A stretch of DNA of 5,459 nucleotides from an uncultured Pseudorhodobacter sp. (lineage in GTDB: Bacteria; Pseudomonadota; Alphaproteobacteria; Rhodobacterales; Rhodobacteraceae), in the NCBI GenBank assembly GCA_945952425.1, contig CAMFIX010000234.1, positions 1 to 5,459 on the forward strand. The letters run 5' to 3'. Below are positions 1 through 5,395 of the stretch, piece by piece; positions within the stretch are counted from its first letter, which is position 1, and each line of letters begins with the position of its first letter. The notes beneath the pieces are model-generated. The model worked only from the letters and a program-made list of their open reading frames with translations. It was not told the origin of the DNA and ran no database searches. The position numbers and the translations under genes are program-made.

Positions 1-1585
1 CATCCGGCGCGGTCGCGGCGGGTGTCGCTGCCGTTTCGGTCGTGGCCTCGGTCGTGCTGGGCGCCGCCGTCTCGGTCGTCGCCTGCGGCACGGCGGTCGC
101 AGTCGCAGTTTCGGTCGCAGTTTGGGTCGCCGCCGGCGTTGCCGTGGAGTTCTCCGTCGCGCTGGCGGTCTCGGTTCCGGTCTCGGTTCCGGTGGCCGGG
201 GTGCTCAGGCTCGCGGCATTGCCGGTTTGCGGCGTACCGGAGGAGGGCGAGGTCACCTCGCCCGTGCCCATGAAGAACGAGGACCAGACCGCCACCGCCG
301 CCAGCAGCACCAGGAGCGCGACCGTCAGGATCAGCCCCAGGTAGCGCGGCTTGCCGCCGATCGGCGTGCGGCCCTTGATGACCGGCGCCGGGCGCGCGGG
401 CTTGGCGGCATCGGCGGTTTCTGCCGCCGCCGTGGGCAGTTGCACGACGTTCTTCTCGCGCCGGGGCATGCCCGGGATGGTCGGAGAGGTCACGCCGACC
501 GACTTGCCCTTGGCCGGTTTCGCCGCCGCCTTGGCCGGGAAGGCCACGGTCTCGCCGCGCGGCTCGGGCTTGGCGGCGGGCTTGGCCAGCGCGGGGCGCG
601 GCACGGCGCCGGGACGGCTGACGCCGCCCAGGCCCCGGGCCTCGGCCGTCTCGGTCTCTTCGGCGGCAGCCCCCTTGCGGGCGGCAAGTGCGGCGGCAAT
701 CGCCGGGGCGATGGCAGGCGGCAGGTCATCCTCGGGCGCCGCGACATCGAGCGCCATCGGCGCCTCGGGCGCCGTGGGCTTGGCCGGGGGAGGCACGGGC
801 TCCGCCTTGGGGGGCTCGACCTTCACCGGCTCGGCCTTCACCACCTCGGCCTTGGGCGCTTCGGGCTGGACGGGCGGGGGCGCCTCGGCCTCGACTTTGG
901 CCGTCTCGGGCTTCACCGCATCGGGCTTCACTGCGTCGGGTGCGGCTTCCTCGACAGGAGAATGCTCCGCCGCGGCGGGCGCGTCCGGCGCGGGGGCCTC
1001 GGCCGATTCGCTCGCCGTGGGTTCGGGCTGCGGCGGCTCGCGCAGGATCACCGAGACCGGCGTCGCATCGCGCTCGACCTTCTCGCCCTCGGCCAGAAGC
1101 GTCGGCGCCAGGGCGCTCGGCCCGAAGAAGGGCTCGCCCTCGAAACTGCCCGCCTCGGGCACCGCGACGAAGGAGACCGGGTTGAACCGATGCTCGGTCG
1201 CGAAAGCCTCGGCCTCGGCCAGTGTTTCCTTGGCGATGACGGCGACCTGCACTTCAGGGCCGTTGCCCGACCAATCCCAGGCCAGTTCGTCCACCGGATA
1301 GGGCGTCCGCCCCTCCAGCGCCAGCCGGATCAGCCGTCGCCGACGCGCGGCATCGGTCGAACCGACCTCGACCGTGGTGTAAAGCACCTGGTCGCTGGGC
1401 AGGATCAGCTTGGTGGTGATGCCGCGCGGCGACAGCCCCAGGGCGGTCGAACGCATATAGGCCAGCGCATCGTCGAAATCGGGCGCCCCAAAGGTGGCGG
1501 AGCCCACAAGGCTCCACCCCCGCGAGGTGCGATGCAAGAGCGTGACCTGGCCGTCACGGAAGTCGAGGGCGAAGGTAGGTTTCAT
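1..1585 (-). CDS. Membrane protein with GspL/PilM-like N-terminal domain (partial, C-terminus beyond window)
   Basis: The minus-strand frame stays open from ATG 1583-1585 to the left edge: 528 residues visible, stop outside. An in-frame TAG 12 nt upstream (1595-1597) makes this the furthest-upstream ATG. There is no clear Shine-Dalgarno sequence. Residues about 1-145 resemble the cytoplasmic actin-like domain of GspL/PilM: a strand near the start (FALDFRDGQVTLL), a KLILPSDQVLYTTVEV segment (59-74), and LALEGRTPYPVDELAWDW (88-105), which matches the family's '..TPF..DE..YDW' pattern. Residues about 183-405 are a Pro/Ala/Glu/Lys linker with repeats such as DAVKP-DAVKP. A basic stretch (404-414) precedes one predicted transmembrane helix at about 416-434. 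Residues 441-528 are Thr/Ala/Glu-rich with GTET repeats and are probably periplasmic. Topology would be N-in, as in GspL. The exact function is unknown, and no secretion or pilus genes are visible nearby. The coding call is strong; the fold call is inference. Confidence 0.85.
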   Translation of the reverse strand, partial: MKPTFALDFRDGQVTLLHRTSRGWSLVGSATFGAPDFDDALAYMRSTALGLSPRGITTKLILPSDQVLYTTVEVGSTDAARRRRLIRLALEGRTPYPVDELAWDWSGNGPEVQVAVIAKETLAEAEAFATEHRFNPVSFVAVPEAGSFEGEPFFGPSALAPTLLAEGEKVERDATPVSVILREPPQPEPTASESAEAPAPDAPAAAEHSPVEEAAPDAVKPDAVKPETAKVEAEAPPPVQPEAPKAEVVKAEPVKVEPPKAEPVPPPAKPTAPEAPMALDVAAPEDDLPPAIAPAIAAALAARKGAAAEETETAEARGLGGVSRPGAVPRPALAKPAAKPEPRGETVAFPAKAAAKPAKGKSVGVTSPTIPGMPRREKNVVQLPTAAAETADAAKPARPAPVIKGRTPIGGKPRYLGLILTVALLVLLAAVAVWSSFFMGTGEVTSPSSGTPQTGNAASLSTPATGTETGTETASATENSTATPAATQTATETATATAVPQATTETAAPSTTEATTETAATPAATAPD

Positions 1586-1594
1586 GGGTCGCGT

Positions 1595-1623
1595 CTAACA
1601 CAGGCCTTCCATGGCGGAAACAA
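1595..1623 (-). promoter_or_regulatory. Weak candidate promoter for the left membrane protein gene
   Basis: On the minus strand TTGTTT (1618-1623) and TGTTAG (1595-1600) are separated by exactly 17 bp. Each hexamer matches the sigma-70 consensus at only 3 of 6 bases. The -10 box would lie 9 nt before the ATG, leaving almost no leader, which fits the absent Shine-Dalgarno sequence. This is positional inference only. Confidence 0.2.
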
Positions 1624-1628
1624 GGCCT
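1602..1628. repeat. Inverted repeat AGGCCTT-N13-AAGGCCT, candidate operator
   Basis: Perfect 7-bp arms at 1602-1608 and 1622-1628 flank a 13-bp spacer. The element covers the possible -35 box and spacer upstream of the left membrane protein gene, where a repressor could sit. The arms contain the palindrome AGGCCT, so in a GC-rich genome chance occurrence is quite possible. Confidence 0.35.
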
Positions 1629-1654
1629 CGGGGTTGCAGCGCCTTCCTACAGCA

Positions 1655-1683
1655 GGAAATCGCCGAAGAAAAGGAAATCGCCG
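1655..1683. repeat. 11-bp direct repeat in the divergent promoter region
   Basis: GGAAATCGCCG occurs at 1655-1665 and again at 1673-1683, starts 18 bp apart, separated by a 7-bp A-rich spacer. It lies between two divergently transcribed genes, where a tandem protein-binding site would be plausible. The repeat is exact; a function is inferred only. Confidence 0.35.
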
Positions 1684-1740
1684 GTCTTGTCATGCCATCG
1701 GCGGGAATGTCGCCTAGATCAGGGGGGTGAAAGTTGCAAC

Positions 1741-1746
1741 AGGAGG
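1741..1746 (+). promoter_or_regulatory. Ribosome binding site AGGAGG for the SIMPL-domain gene
   Basis: A perfect AGGAGG lies 5 nt before ATG 1752. It decides the start: an in-frame TTG at 1734 would place this motif inside the coding region and spoil the signal peptide's N-terminus. The metY gene in this window has the same motif and spacing. Confidence 0.85.
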
Positions 1747-1751
1747 CATTC

Positions 1752-2435
1752 ATGCGGTTTCTTCTTCCGGCCATGGTGGCGGTTGGCCTCGCGATGGGGG
1801 GCATGGGCATGGCAGAGACGGGCACGATCAGCGTGACGGGCACGGGCACGGTTTCGGTCGTGCCGGATATGGCGACGCTGAACCTTGGCGTGACGACGAT
1901 GGGCGACACGGCCGGGGCCGCGATGACGGCCAACAACGAGGCGCTGACGGCGGTGATCGGGCGCTTGATCGCGGCCAAGGTGGCGGACCGCGACATGCAG
2001 ACCTCGAACCTGTCGTTGAGCCCGAATTGGGTGGCCAAGGCGGATGGTTCGGGGCAAGAGGTGAAGGGCTATGTCGCCTCCAACCAGCTGACGGTGCGCA
2101 TCCGCGATCTGTCGAGCGTGGGGGCCGTGCTGGATGCCGCGGTGCAGGACGGGGCCAATACGCTGAACGGGCTGGTCTTCGGGCTGACCGACGACCACGC
2201 CCAGCAGGACGGGGCGCGCAAGGCCGCGGTGGCGAATGCCATGGCCCGCGCCAAGGTGATCGCCGAAGCGGCGGGGGCCAAGCTTGGGCCCATCGCCTCG
2301 ATCACCGAGGGCGCCGGCTATCAACCGCCGATGCCGATGGCGAGTTTCAAGGCCGATGCCGCCAGCGTGCCGGTGGCGGCGGGCGAGATCGGCGTGCAGG
2401 CGCAGGTGACGATCACCTGGGAGCTTGCGCAGTAA
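1752..2435 (+). CDS. SIMPL domain (DUF541) periplasmic protein
   Basis: A 227-residue protein beginning MRFLLPAMVAVGLAMGG, a signal peptide with a likely cleavage after GMA at residue 21. The mature part matches the SIMPL/DUF541 family (E. coli YggE, Brucella BP26): ISVTGTGTVSVVPDMATLNLGV (27-48), DMQTSNLSLSPNW (81-93), GYVASNQLTVRIRDL (107-121), VLDAAVQDGANTLNGLVF (126-143) and a C-terminal VQAQVTITWEL. Length is normal for the family. Members are exported. YggE has been linked to lower oxidative stress and BP26 forms ring-shaped oligomers, but the molecular role is not settled. No transmembrane segment follows the signal peptide and no lipobox cysteine is seen, so a soluble periplasmic protein is expected. 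It is transcribed divergently from the left membrane protein gene, appears monocistronic, and ends just before a strong terminator. Confidence 0.93.
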   Translation: MRFLLPAMVAVGLAMGGMGMAETGTISVTGTGTVSVVPDMATLNLGVTTMGDTAGAAMTANNEALTAVIGRLIAAKVADRDMQTSNLSLSPNWVAKADGSGQEVKGYVASNQLTVRIRDLSSVGAVLDAAVQDGANTLNGLVFGLTDDHAQQDGARKAAVANAMARAKVIAEAAGAKLGPIASITEGAGYQPPMPMASFKADAASVPVAAGEIGVQAQVTITWELAQ

Positions 2436-2448
2436 ATCGCCGGGGGGC

Positions 2449-2490
2449 GGCGGGGTGAACCCCGCCCTACCGATTTGCCCTACCGATTTG
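2449..2490. repeat. REP-like hairpin followed by tandem 13-bp repeat
   Basis: GGCGGGG (2449-2455) pairs perfectly with CCCCGCC (2460-2466) around a TGAA loop. Overlapping its 3' edge, CCCTACCGATTTG occurs twice head-to-tail at 2465-2477 and 2478-2490. The form (G/C hairpin plus CTACC tail) resembles short dispersed extragenic palindromes that I recall from Rhodobacterales spacers. With a single copy here, dispersal cannot be shown. The lack of a T-tract argues against a classic terminator. Confidence 0.5.
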
Positions 2491-2499
2491 CGGAGCCTG

Positions 2500-2537
2500 A
2501 CCCCCGCCCGATGCGCCCGGGCGGGGGTTCGTCTTTT
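2500..2537 (+). terminator. Intrinsic terminator of the SIMPL-domain gene
   Basis: ACCCCCGCCC (2500-2509) pairs with GGGCGGGGGT (2519-2528), a perfect 10-bp GC-rich stem around a 9-nt loop. It is followed by a T-rich tail (TTCGTCTTTT, 2528-2537). The tail is on the plus strand only, so it serves transcription from the SIMPL-domain gene. The last Ts overlap the minus-strand stop codon of metY (2536-2538). Confidence 0.8.
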
Positions 2538-3819
2538 ACACCGTCGCCTTCGCCAGGGCCTGGTCCAGGTCGGCGATGATGTCGCGGGCATCCTCGATCC
2601 CGATCGAAACCCGCACCACATCCGACGCCGCCCCGGCGGCCGCGCGCTGTTCGTCCGACAGCTGGCGGTGGGTCGTCGAAGCCGAATGGATGATGAGGCT
2701 GCGCGTGTCGCCGAGGTTGGCCACGTGAGAGAACAGCTTCAGGCTGTCGACCAGCTTGACGCAGGCCTCGTAGCCGCCCTTGACCCCGAAGGTGAACAGC
2801 GCCCCCGGCCCTTTCGGCGTGATCTTCTGGGACAGGTGGTAATAGGGCGAGCTCTTCAGCCCCGGCCAGGTCACCTGCGTCACGCGGGCGTCCTGCGCCA
2901 GCCATTCCGCCACGATCTGCGCGTTTTCCACGTGGCGCTGCATCCGCAAGGGCAGGGTCTCGATCCCCATCAGCGTGTAATGGGCGCCTTGCGGGTTCAT
3001 CGTCATGCCGAGGTCACGCAGCCCCACGGCGATGGAGTGGAAGGTGAAGGCCATGCCCCCCAAAGCGGCGTGGAAGTTCAGCCCGTGATAGGCGGGTTCG
3101 GGCGCGGCGAGCGAGGGGAACTTTCCGCTCGCGCTCCAGTCGAATTTCCCCGAATCGACCACGATCCCGCCGGTGACCGTGCCATTGCCGGTCAGGTATT
3201 TCGTGGCGGAATGGACGACCAGCGTCGCGCCGTGCTCGATGGGGCGGCAGAGATAGGGCGAGGCGGTGGTGTTGTCGACGATCAGGGGCAGGCCGCGCAT
3301 GTCCGCGACGCGGGCGATCATGTCCAGGTCGGACAGCGCACCGCCCGGGTTGCAGATCGTCTCGCAGAAGAGCGCGCGGGTGTTCTCGTCGATGGCGGCC
3401 TCGATGGCCTTGGGGTCGTCGAAATCGACGAGCTTGGCCGACCAGCCGAATTTGCGGATCGTGTTGTTGAACTGCTGGATCGTGCCGCCGTAAAGCCGGG
3501 TGGAGGCGACGACATTGGTCCCGGGGCTCATCAACGGGAAGAGCGCCATGATCTGGGCGGCGTGACCGGACGAGCAGCAGACCGCGCCGACGCCGCCTTC
3601 CAGCGCGGCAACCCGGGATGCCAGCGCCGAGACGGTCGGGTTGGTCAGGCGGGAGTAGATATAGCCCACCTCCTGCAGGTTGAAGAGTTTCGCCGCGTGA
3701 TCGGCATCTCGGAAGACGTAAGCCGTCGTCTGGTAGATCGGCACCTGCCGCGCGCCGGTGGCGGGGTCGGGGGCGGTTCCGGCATGGATCGCAAGGGTGT
3801 TGAAGCCGAGTTCGGTCAT
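2536..3819 (-). CDS. metY: O-acetylhomoserine sulfhydrylase (O-acetylhomoserine aminocarboxypropyltransferase)
   Basis: A 427-residue cytoplasmic enzyme of the Cys/Met-metabolism PLP family. It is expected to make homocysteine from O-acetylhomoserine and sulfide, the direct sulfhydrylation route to methionine. Visible landmarks: YSRLTNPT (55-62, phosphate contacts across the dimer), SSGHAAQ (83-89), Tyr110 in LYGGT (stacks on PLP), Asp182 in VDNTTASPYL, the Schiff-base lysine K207 in HSATKYLTGNGT, and Arg373 in DTRSLIIHSASTTH (binds the substrate carboxylate). Length and the extended insert after the lysine fit the MetY (about 430 aa) rather than the shorter MetZ/MetB subgroup. The start at 3819 has AGGAGG 5 nt upstream. 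A start at 3870 would add 17 residues not typical of the family. It is convergent with the SIMPL gene. Alternatives are MetZ (succinyl substrate) or use of methanethiol; the subfamily call is from recalled sequence features. Confidence 0.92.
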   Translation of the reverse strand: MTELGFNTLAIHAGTAPDPATGARQVPIYQTTAYVFRDADHAAKLFNLQEVGYIYSRLTNPTVSALASRVAALEGGVGAVCCSSGHAAQIMALFPLMSPGTNVVASTRLYGGTIQQFNNTIRKFGWSAKLVDFDDPKAIEAAIDENTRALFCETICNPGGALSDLDMIARVADMRGLPLIVDNTTASPYLCRPIEHGATLVVHSATKYLTGNGTVTGGIVVDSGKFDWSASGKFPSLAAPEPAYHGLNFHAALGGMAFTFHSIAVGLRDLGMTMNPQGAHYTLMGIETLPLRMQRHVENAQIVAEWLAQDARVTQVTWPGLKSSPYYHLSQKITPKGPGALFTFGVKGGYEACVKLVDSLKLFSHVANLGDTRSLIIHSASTTHRQLSDEQRAAAGAASDVVRVSIGIEDARDIIADLDQALAKATV

Positions 3820-3824
3820 GGAGT

Positions 3825-3830
3825 CCTCCT
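3825..3830 (-). promoter_or_regulatory. Ribosome binding site AGGAGG for metY
   Basis: The minus strand carries AGGAGG 5 nt before the ATG at 3817-3819. This fixes the start and rules out the longer reading from 3870. A nearby CCTCC tract upstream on the same strand could pair with it, but the stem would be only 5 bp. Confidence 0.85.
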
Positions 3831-3886
3831 CTGGAATGGCAGGGAGGGTAGGCCGGGAGAGGGGGGGCATGCAATGGAATTCGGTA

Positions 3887-3906
3887 GGGGGAACAGCGGG
3901 GGAACA
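3887..3906. repeat. Tandem 9-bp repeat at 11-bp period upstream of metY
   Basis: GGGGGAACA occurs at 3887-3895 and 3898-3906 (minus strand TGTTCCCCC twice). The starts are 11 bp apart, about one helical turn, and the repeat lies about 70-90 bp before the metY start. The position fits a tandem regulator site; no regulator can be named. Confidence 0.4.
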
Positions 3907-3954
3907 CGGGTAAGCGGTTGATCGGGCTTGGAAAAGGATAAACCCGCTGCAAGG

Positions 3955-3975
3955 GGCGCCTGCCGTGGCAGCGCC
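3955..3975. repeat. GC-rich hairpin upstream of metY
   Basis: GGCGC (3955-3959) and TGCC (3961-3964) pair with GGCA (3967-3970) and GCGCC (3971-3975), giving 9 base pairs with one bulged C and a tight loop. Neither strand has a T-tract next to it, so it is not a standard terminator. It could be part of a metY leader, or chance in GC-rich DNA. Confidence 0.3.
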
Positions 3976-3998
3976 ATGCTGCGCGGGCCGCGGGGGCG

Positions 3999-4021
3999 AA
4001 AAATTTTCGGCGAAAATTTTT
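3999..4021. repeat. AT-rich perfect inverted repeat between phnM-like gene and metY
   Basis: AAAAATTTTCG (3999-4009) and CGAAAATTTTT (4011-4021) are perfect 11-bp inverted arms around a single G. Each arm also contains the palindrome AAAATTTT. It is by far the most AT-rich spot in the window and starts 21 bp past the phnM-like stop codon. It could act as a terminator after that gene (A/T stem ending in a run of Ts on either strand), as a binding site for a nucleoid protein or regulator, or as a dispersed repeat. The sequence alone does not decide. Confidence 0.6.
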
Positions 4022-4041
4022 GGCCCGGATGACGGGGGGCG

Positions 4042-5250
4042 CTAGCGCGGCAAGAGCTCGGGGGCGGCGAGATGGGCGATGCGGCCTTGGCGCAGCGTCA
4101 TCAGGGGGCGCGGGGTCTCGCCCTCGGGCCAGTCGAGCAGGACCAGGTCGGCCCGCGCGCCCGGCGCGATCTCGCCCCTGTCGGAGAGGCCTGCGGCCCG
4201 GGCGGGGTTGGCGGAGACCAGCGGCCAGAGGGTTTCCAGGCCCAGGCCTTCGGCGCGGAGCCGCGCCATGGCGGCCAGCATCGCGGGATAGAAGTAATCC
4301 GAAGCCAGGATGTCACAAAGCCCGGCGCGGATCATCTCTCCCGCGCCGGGCGAGCCCAGGTGCGAGGTGCCCCGTGCGGCATTGGGCGCGCCGAAGACGA
4401 TCCAGTCGCCAGCAGCGCGGGCGGCCTCGGCCGCCCTGCGGTTCATCGGAAACTCGCTGATCCGCGCGCCGAGCCCGCGGTAACGCGCCCGCGTCTCGGC
4501 CTGGCTGTCGTCGTGGCTGAGCATCGCCACGCCCGCCGCCCGGCCCATGGCCGCGACCTTTTCCACCACGCCGGGCACCTCGGGGCGGCGCCGCCAGATC
4601 TCCGCGATCAGGGCGACGTAATCGGGCACCGAAAGGCCCGAGCGTTTGGCCCGGTCGCCCATCTTTGCGGCGAAGGCGGGGGAGCCGAGGTCGGTGACGG
4701 GGAAATCCGGGTCTTGCTCGAACGGGCGTTCCTGCAGGGGCACGGCGGGGGTCAGCACGGCCATCGACGTGTGGTCGTTGAAGGCGATGGCGGGGGCGAG
4801 GGGGCCCTCCAGCGCCGCGGCGATCAGGGGCAGCGCCTCGAAGCAGAAGGTCTCCCAGCGCAGTTGCACGCGGTTTTCGGCCGCGAGCCGGGGGGCGAGG
4901 CGGTCCAGACCGCGGATCACCGCGGCGGCCATGTCGAGCGAGCGCAGCCCAGGCTCCCAGGAGAGCGTCAGGGCATGGAAGGCGGTCGCGATGCCGTTGG
5001 AGGCCAGCTGGCGGTCGGTCTCCATCAGCGCGGCGTCGAGGGGGAAATGCACGCCGGGGCGCGGCATCAGCTGACGCTCGAACGCATCGCCGTGCAGGTC
5101 GACCAGCGCCGGGGCGAGGATCAGCCCGCGGGCGTCGATCCCGGGGCCGCCCGCGTCGAAGGCGATGCGGCCGCCTGTGACGGTGACATCCAGGGGCCGG
5201 AGCCCGTCGGGCAGAAGGGCCGTCGCGCCCTTGATCGTGAAATGGTCCAT
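4042..5250 (-). CDS. phnM: PhnM-like amidohydrolase (alpha-D-ribose 1-methylphosphonate 5-triphosphate diphosphatase family)
   Basis: A 402-residue amidohydrolase-superfamily protein resembling PhnM. PhnM removes pyrophosphate from alpha-D-ribose 1-methylphosphonate 5-triphosphate in the C-P lyase pathway. Landmarks in order: an N-terminal beta-rich part, VDLHGDAFERQLMPRPGV (50-67; the family's H-x-D metal site at H53/D55), NDHTSMA (158-164), SHDDSQAE (245-252), EFPMNRRAAEAA (266-277), FGAPNAARGTSHLG (286-299), LASDYFYPAML (315-325; D318 the likely metal aspartate), SANPARAAGL (346-355), and a closing beta segment with ADLVLLDW (367-374). The segment after NDHT differs from the PGQRQ-type motif I recall for canonical PhnM, so this may be a paralogue with another substrate. 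No other phn gene is in the window. Start ATG 5250 has no Shine-Dalgarno sequence but sits 6 nt after a possible -10 box. Family confident, exact reaction less so. Confidence 0.85.
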   Translation of the reverse strand: MDHFTIKGATALLPDGLRPLDVTVTGGRIAFDAGGPGIDARGLILAPALVDLHGDAFERQLMPRPGVHFPLDAALMETDRQLASNGIATAFHALTLSWEPGLRSLDMAAAVIRGLDRLAPRLAAENRVQLRWETFCFEALPLIAAALEGPLAPAIAFNDHTSMAVLTPAVPLQERPFEQDPDFPVTDLGSPAFAAKMGDRAKRSGLSVPDYVALIAEIWRRRPEVPGVVEKVAAMGRAAGVAMLSHDDSQAETRARYRGLGARISEFPMNRRAAEAARAAGDWIVFGAPNAARGTSHLGSPGAGEMIRAGLCDILASDYFYPAMLAAMARLRAEGLGLETLWPLVSANPARAAGLSDRGEIAPGARADLVLLDWPEGETPRPLMTLRQGRIAHLAAPELLPR

Positions 5251-5256
5251 GGCGGC

Positions 5257-5285
5257 AGGATAGCGGGGTTGGGTTACGGTTTCAT
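5257..5285 (-). promoter_or_regulatory. Candidate promoter for phnM-like gene, possibly leaderless
   Basis: On the minus strand ATGAAA (5280-5285) and TATCCT (5257-5262) are separated by 17 bp. Each matches the sigma-70 consensus at 4 of 6 bases, including the key T, A and final T of the -10 box. The expected transcription start falls on or beside the A of the ATG at 5250. This would explain why no ribosome binding site is present. Confidence 0.35.
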
Positions 5286-5395
5286 GTCAGGGAAAGCGGG
5301 GGAGGGGGACGTGTCCGGCGGGCGTCTCGGGGGCGCAACTTGGCCAAGGCGGAATGGGGTGGGCCGTTTCGGAGGGGGCGCTTGCGGCACCGGCC

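Noticed and set aside
122..1717. Long plus-strand open frame (531 codons) and a second at 351-1301 opposite the left membrane protein gene
   Set aside because: Arg/Gly-rich or Ala/Ser/Gly-rich translations without family resemblance, typical of antisense frames in GC-rich DNA. The minus strand gives a coherent domain-linker-membrane protein.
1734..1751. TTG start for the SIMPL gene, six codons upstream
   Set aside because: The AGGAGG site lies inside this extension at ideal distance from ATG 1752, which also gives the better signal peptide.
1719..2621. 300-codon minus-strand frame across the SIMPL gene
   Set aside because: His/Arg-rich translation with no recognisable motif; the plus strand encodes a clear signal peptide and SIMPL domain with a perfect ribosome binding site.
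3869..3882. GCATGC and GAATTC sites close together, suggesting a cloning linker
   Set aside because: Only two six-base sites with natural sequence around them; no polylinker or vector sequence, so probably chance.
2425..3921. 498-codon plus-strand frame across metY
   Set aside because: Antisense shadow of a well-recognised PLP enzyme; no motif or ribosome binding site of its own.
3820..3998. SAM-II or other SAM riboswitch before metY
   Set aside because: The minus-strand leader lacks the conserved SAM-II pseudoknot segments I know; only a generic hairpin and repeats are seen. An Infernal search with Rfam models would be decisive.
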